From contig CAMCQW010000012.1 in assembly GCA_945877045.1 (NCBI GenBank), positions 1 to 15,781 on the forward strand: a DNA stretch of 15,781 nt, written 5' to 3'. The notes below the pieces were generated by a model. That model saw only the letters and a program-made list of their open reading frames with translations. It was not told the DNA's origin and did no database searches. The stretch is from Chryseobacterium gleum. GTDB taxonomy: Bacteria > Bacteroidota > Bacteroidia > Flavobacteriales_D > Crocinitomicaceae. This document shows, one piece after another, positions 15,382 to 15,781 of this stretch. Made by a program: the position numbers and the translations under genes. Positions within the stretch are counted from its first letter, which is position 1; each line of letters begins with the position of its first letter.

Positions 15382-15781
15382 TTGTATTTACTTTCTATTA
15401 TTACTAGTTCTATTACCAGCTTGCTCAGGTAAGCCCGAAAATATTTATGAATTACTAAAAGACGATGGACTCTCTGATGAGGAGAAATTGGAACTTATTT
15501 TCGAAGACAACTATCTTGAAAAGATTGGTTTTGATAAACTTGAAGTTAACTGGTTAAAAGCTGTTTACAAAATTCGTGATAACAAAGCGCTTTTTTGCGA
15601 AGATACCATCTTTACAACCTTAGGTAAAAATTGCTTCGAAAGCATATCGAATCCACTCGCTTTTGGAATTCCTGAGGTAAGATTAAAAAATAACTCAATT
15701 CCAAAATTTTCTATCCTATTACAAGAAATATACATGTGCATAAATACGGCGAGAATTATGCATGATTTAAACAATGGATTT
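15374..15781 (+). CDS. Lipoprotein, probably an L,D-transpeptidase (YcbB-like) N-terminal scaffold region; truncated by window edge
   Basis: The frame from the ATG at 15374-15376 stays open for 136 codons to the window end. It begins with a lipoprotein signal peptide, MRICIYFLLLLVLLPACSG: a hydrophobic core, then the lipobox LPAC with Cys17 as the lipidated residue. The mature part is mostly helical. Segments such as NWLKAVYKIRDNKALF, ISNPLAFGIPEVRL and EIYMCINTARIMHDLNNGF follow the order seen in the helical scaffold domain before the catalytic domain of YcbB-type L,D-transpeptidases ('aFY...W', 'Gl', 'ylhDLxxG'). If so, it would act on peptidoglycan from the periplasmic face of a membrane. 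The catalytic YkuD domain with its active-site cysteine would lie beyond the edge, so the function is a tentative reading. Some helical lipoprotein of another kind remains possible. It is divergent from the rhomboid gene. Confidence 0.6.
   Translation, partial: MRICIYFLLLLVLLPACSGKPENIYELLKDDGLSDEEKLELIFEDNYLEKIGFDKLEVNWLKAVYKIRDNKALFCEDTIFTTLGKNCFESISNPLAFGIPEVRLKNNSIPKFSILLQEIYMCINTARIMHDLNNGF

Noticed and set aside
15565..15774. Minus-strand open frame of 69 residues at the right edge
   Set aside because: It is antisense to the lipoprotein gene, which has a clear signal peptide and an uninterrupted frame.
1..15781. Search for tRNA, rRNA, CRISPR arrays, insertion sequences or defence genes
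   Set aside because: No tandem spaced repeats, transposase motifs, terminal inverted repeats or RNA-gene signatures were seen; almost all bases are in conserved protein-coding genes.

Overview
The window is AT-rich DNA from a member of the Bacteroidota, most likely class Flavobacteriia (order Flavobacteriales). The main signs are a type IX secretion (T9SS) cargo protein with a gliding-motility-type C-terminal domain next to a PorP/SprF-family protein and a PorE-like OmpA/PD40 protein. A SecA enlarged as is usual for this phylum, TAnnTTTG promoter elements and the absence of Shine-Dalgarno sequences at the starts agree with this. The genus cannot be fixed from the sequence alone. Coding density is very high: the longest gap without a gene is 136 bases, and no tRNA, rRNA, CRISPR array or mobile element was seen.

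Layout. Positions 1-4827, minus strand, hold a three-gene surface module: a 1044-residue secreted multi-Ig/SprB-repeat protein, then a PorP/SprF-family outer-membrane protein, then the N-terminal part of a PorE-like protein that runs off the left edge. Positions 4893-9072, minus strand, hold guaA (GMP synthase), a lipid-free envelope protein with three LysM domains joined to a periplasmic-binding-protein-like domain, and hemF (aerobic coproporphyrinogen oxidase). A hairpin with a T run over the hemF stop codon suggests that this unit ends before the surface module. Positions 9073-9208 are the divergent guaA/secA promoter region, with a good Bacteroidota -7 element on each strand.

Positions 9209-13825, plus strand, are a tight operon of secA, a Rossmann/DUF2520 protein and a KdsC-like HAD phosphatase; neighbouring genes overlap by 1 and 17 bases. 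It meets, with no base between the stop codons, a minus-strand pair at 13826-15381: a class IV PLP aminotransferase and a rhomboid intramembrane protease. The last gene (15374 to the right edge, plus strand) is a truncated lipoprotein that looks like the N-terminal scaffold region of a YcbB-type L,D-transpeptidase. Its start codon lies in the same 8-base palindrome as the rhomboid start codon.

How the genes work together. SecA drives Sec export, the first step for the secreted cargo protein, the PorP/SprF protein, the PorE-like protein, the LysM protein and the lipoprotein. The cargo protein then needs T9SS, probably with its adjacent PorP/SprF partner, to cross the outer membrane, and the PorE-like protein probably ties the complex to peptidoglycan. 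The other genes are mostly housekeeping: purine synthesis, haem synthesis and probably Kdo/LPS synthesis. The least understood parts are the LysM/periplasmic-binding fusion, the cargo/PorP/PorE set and the self-complementary start-start junction near 15374. I did not find a clearly new defence, mobile or biosynthetic system.
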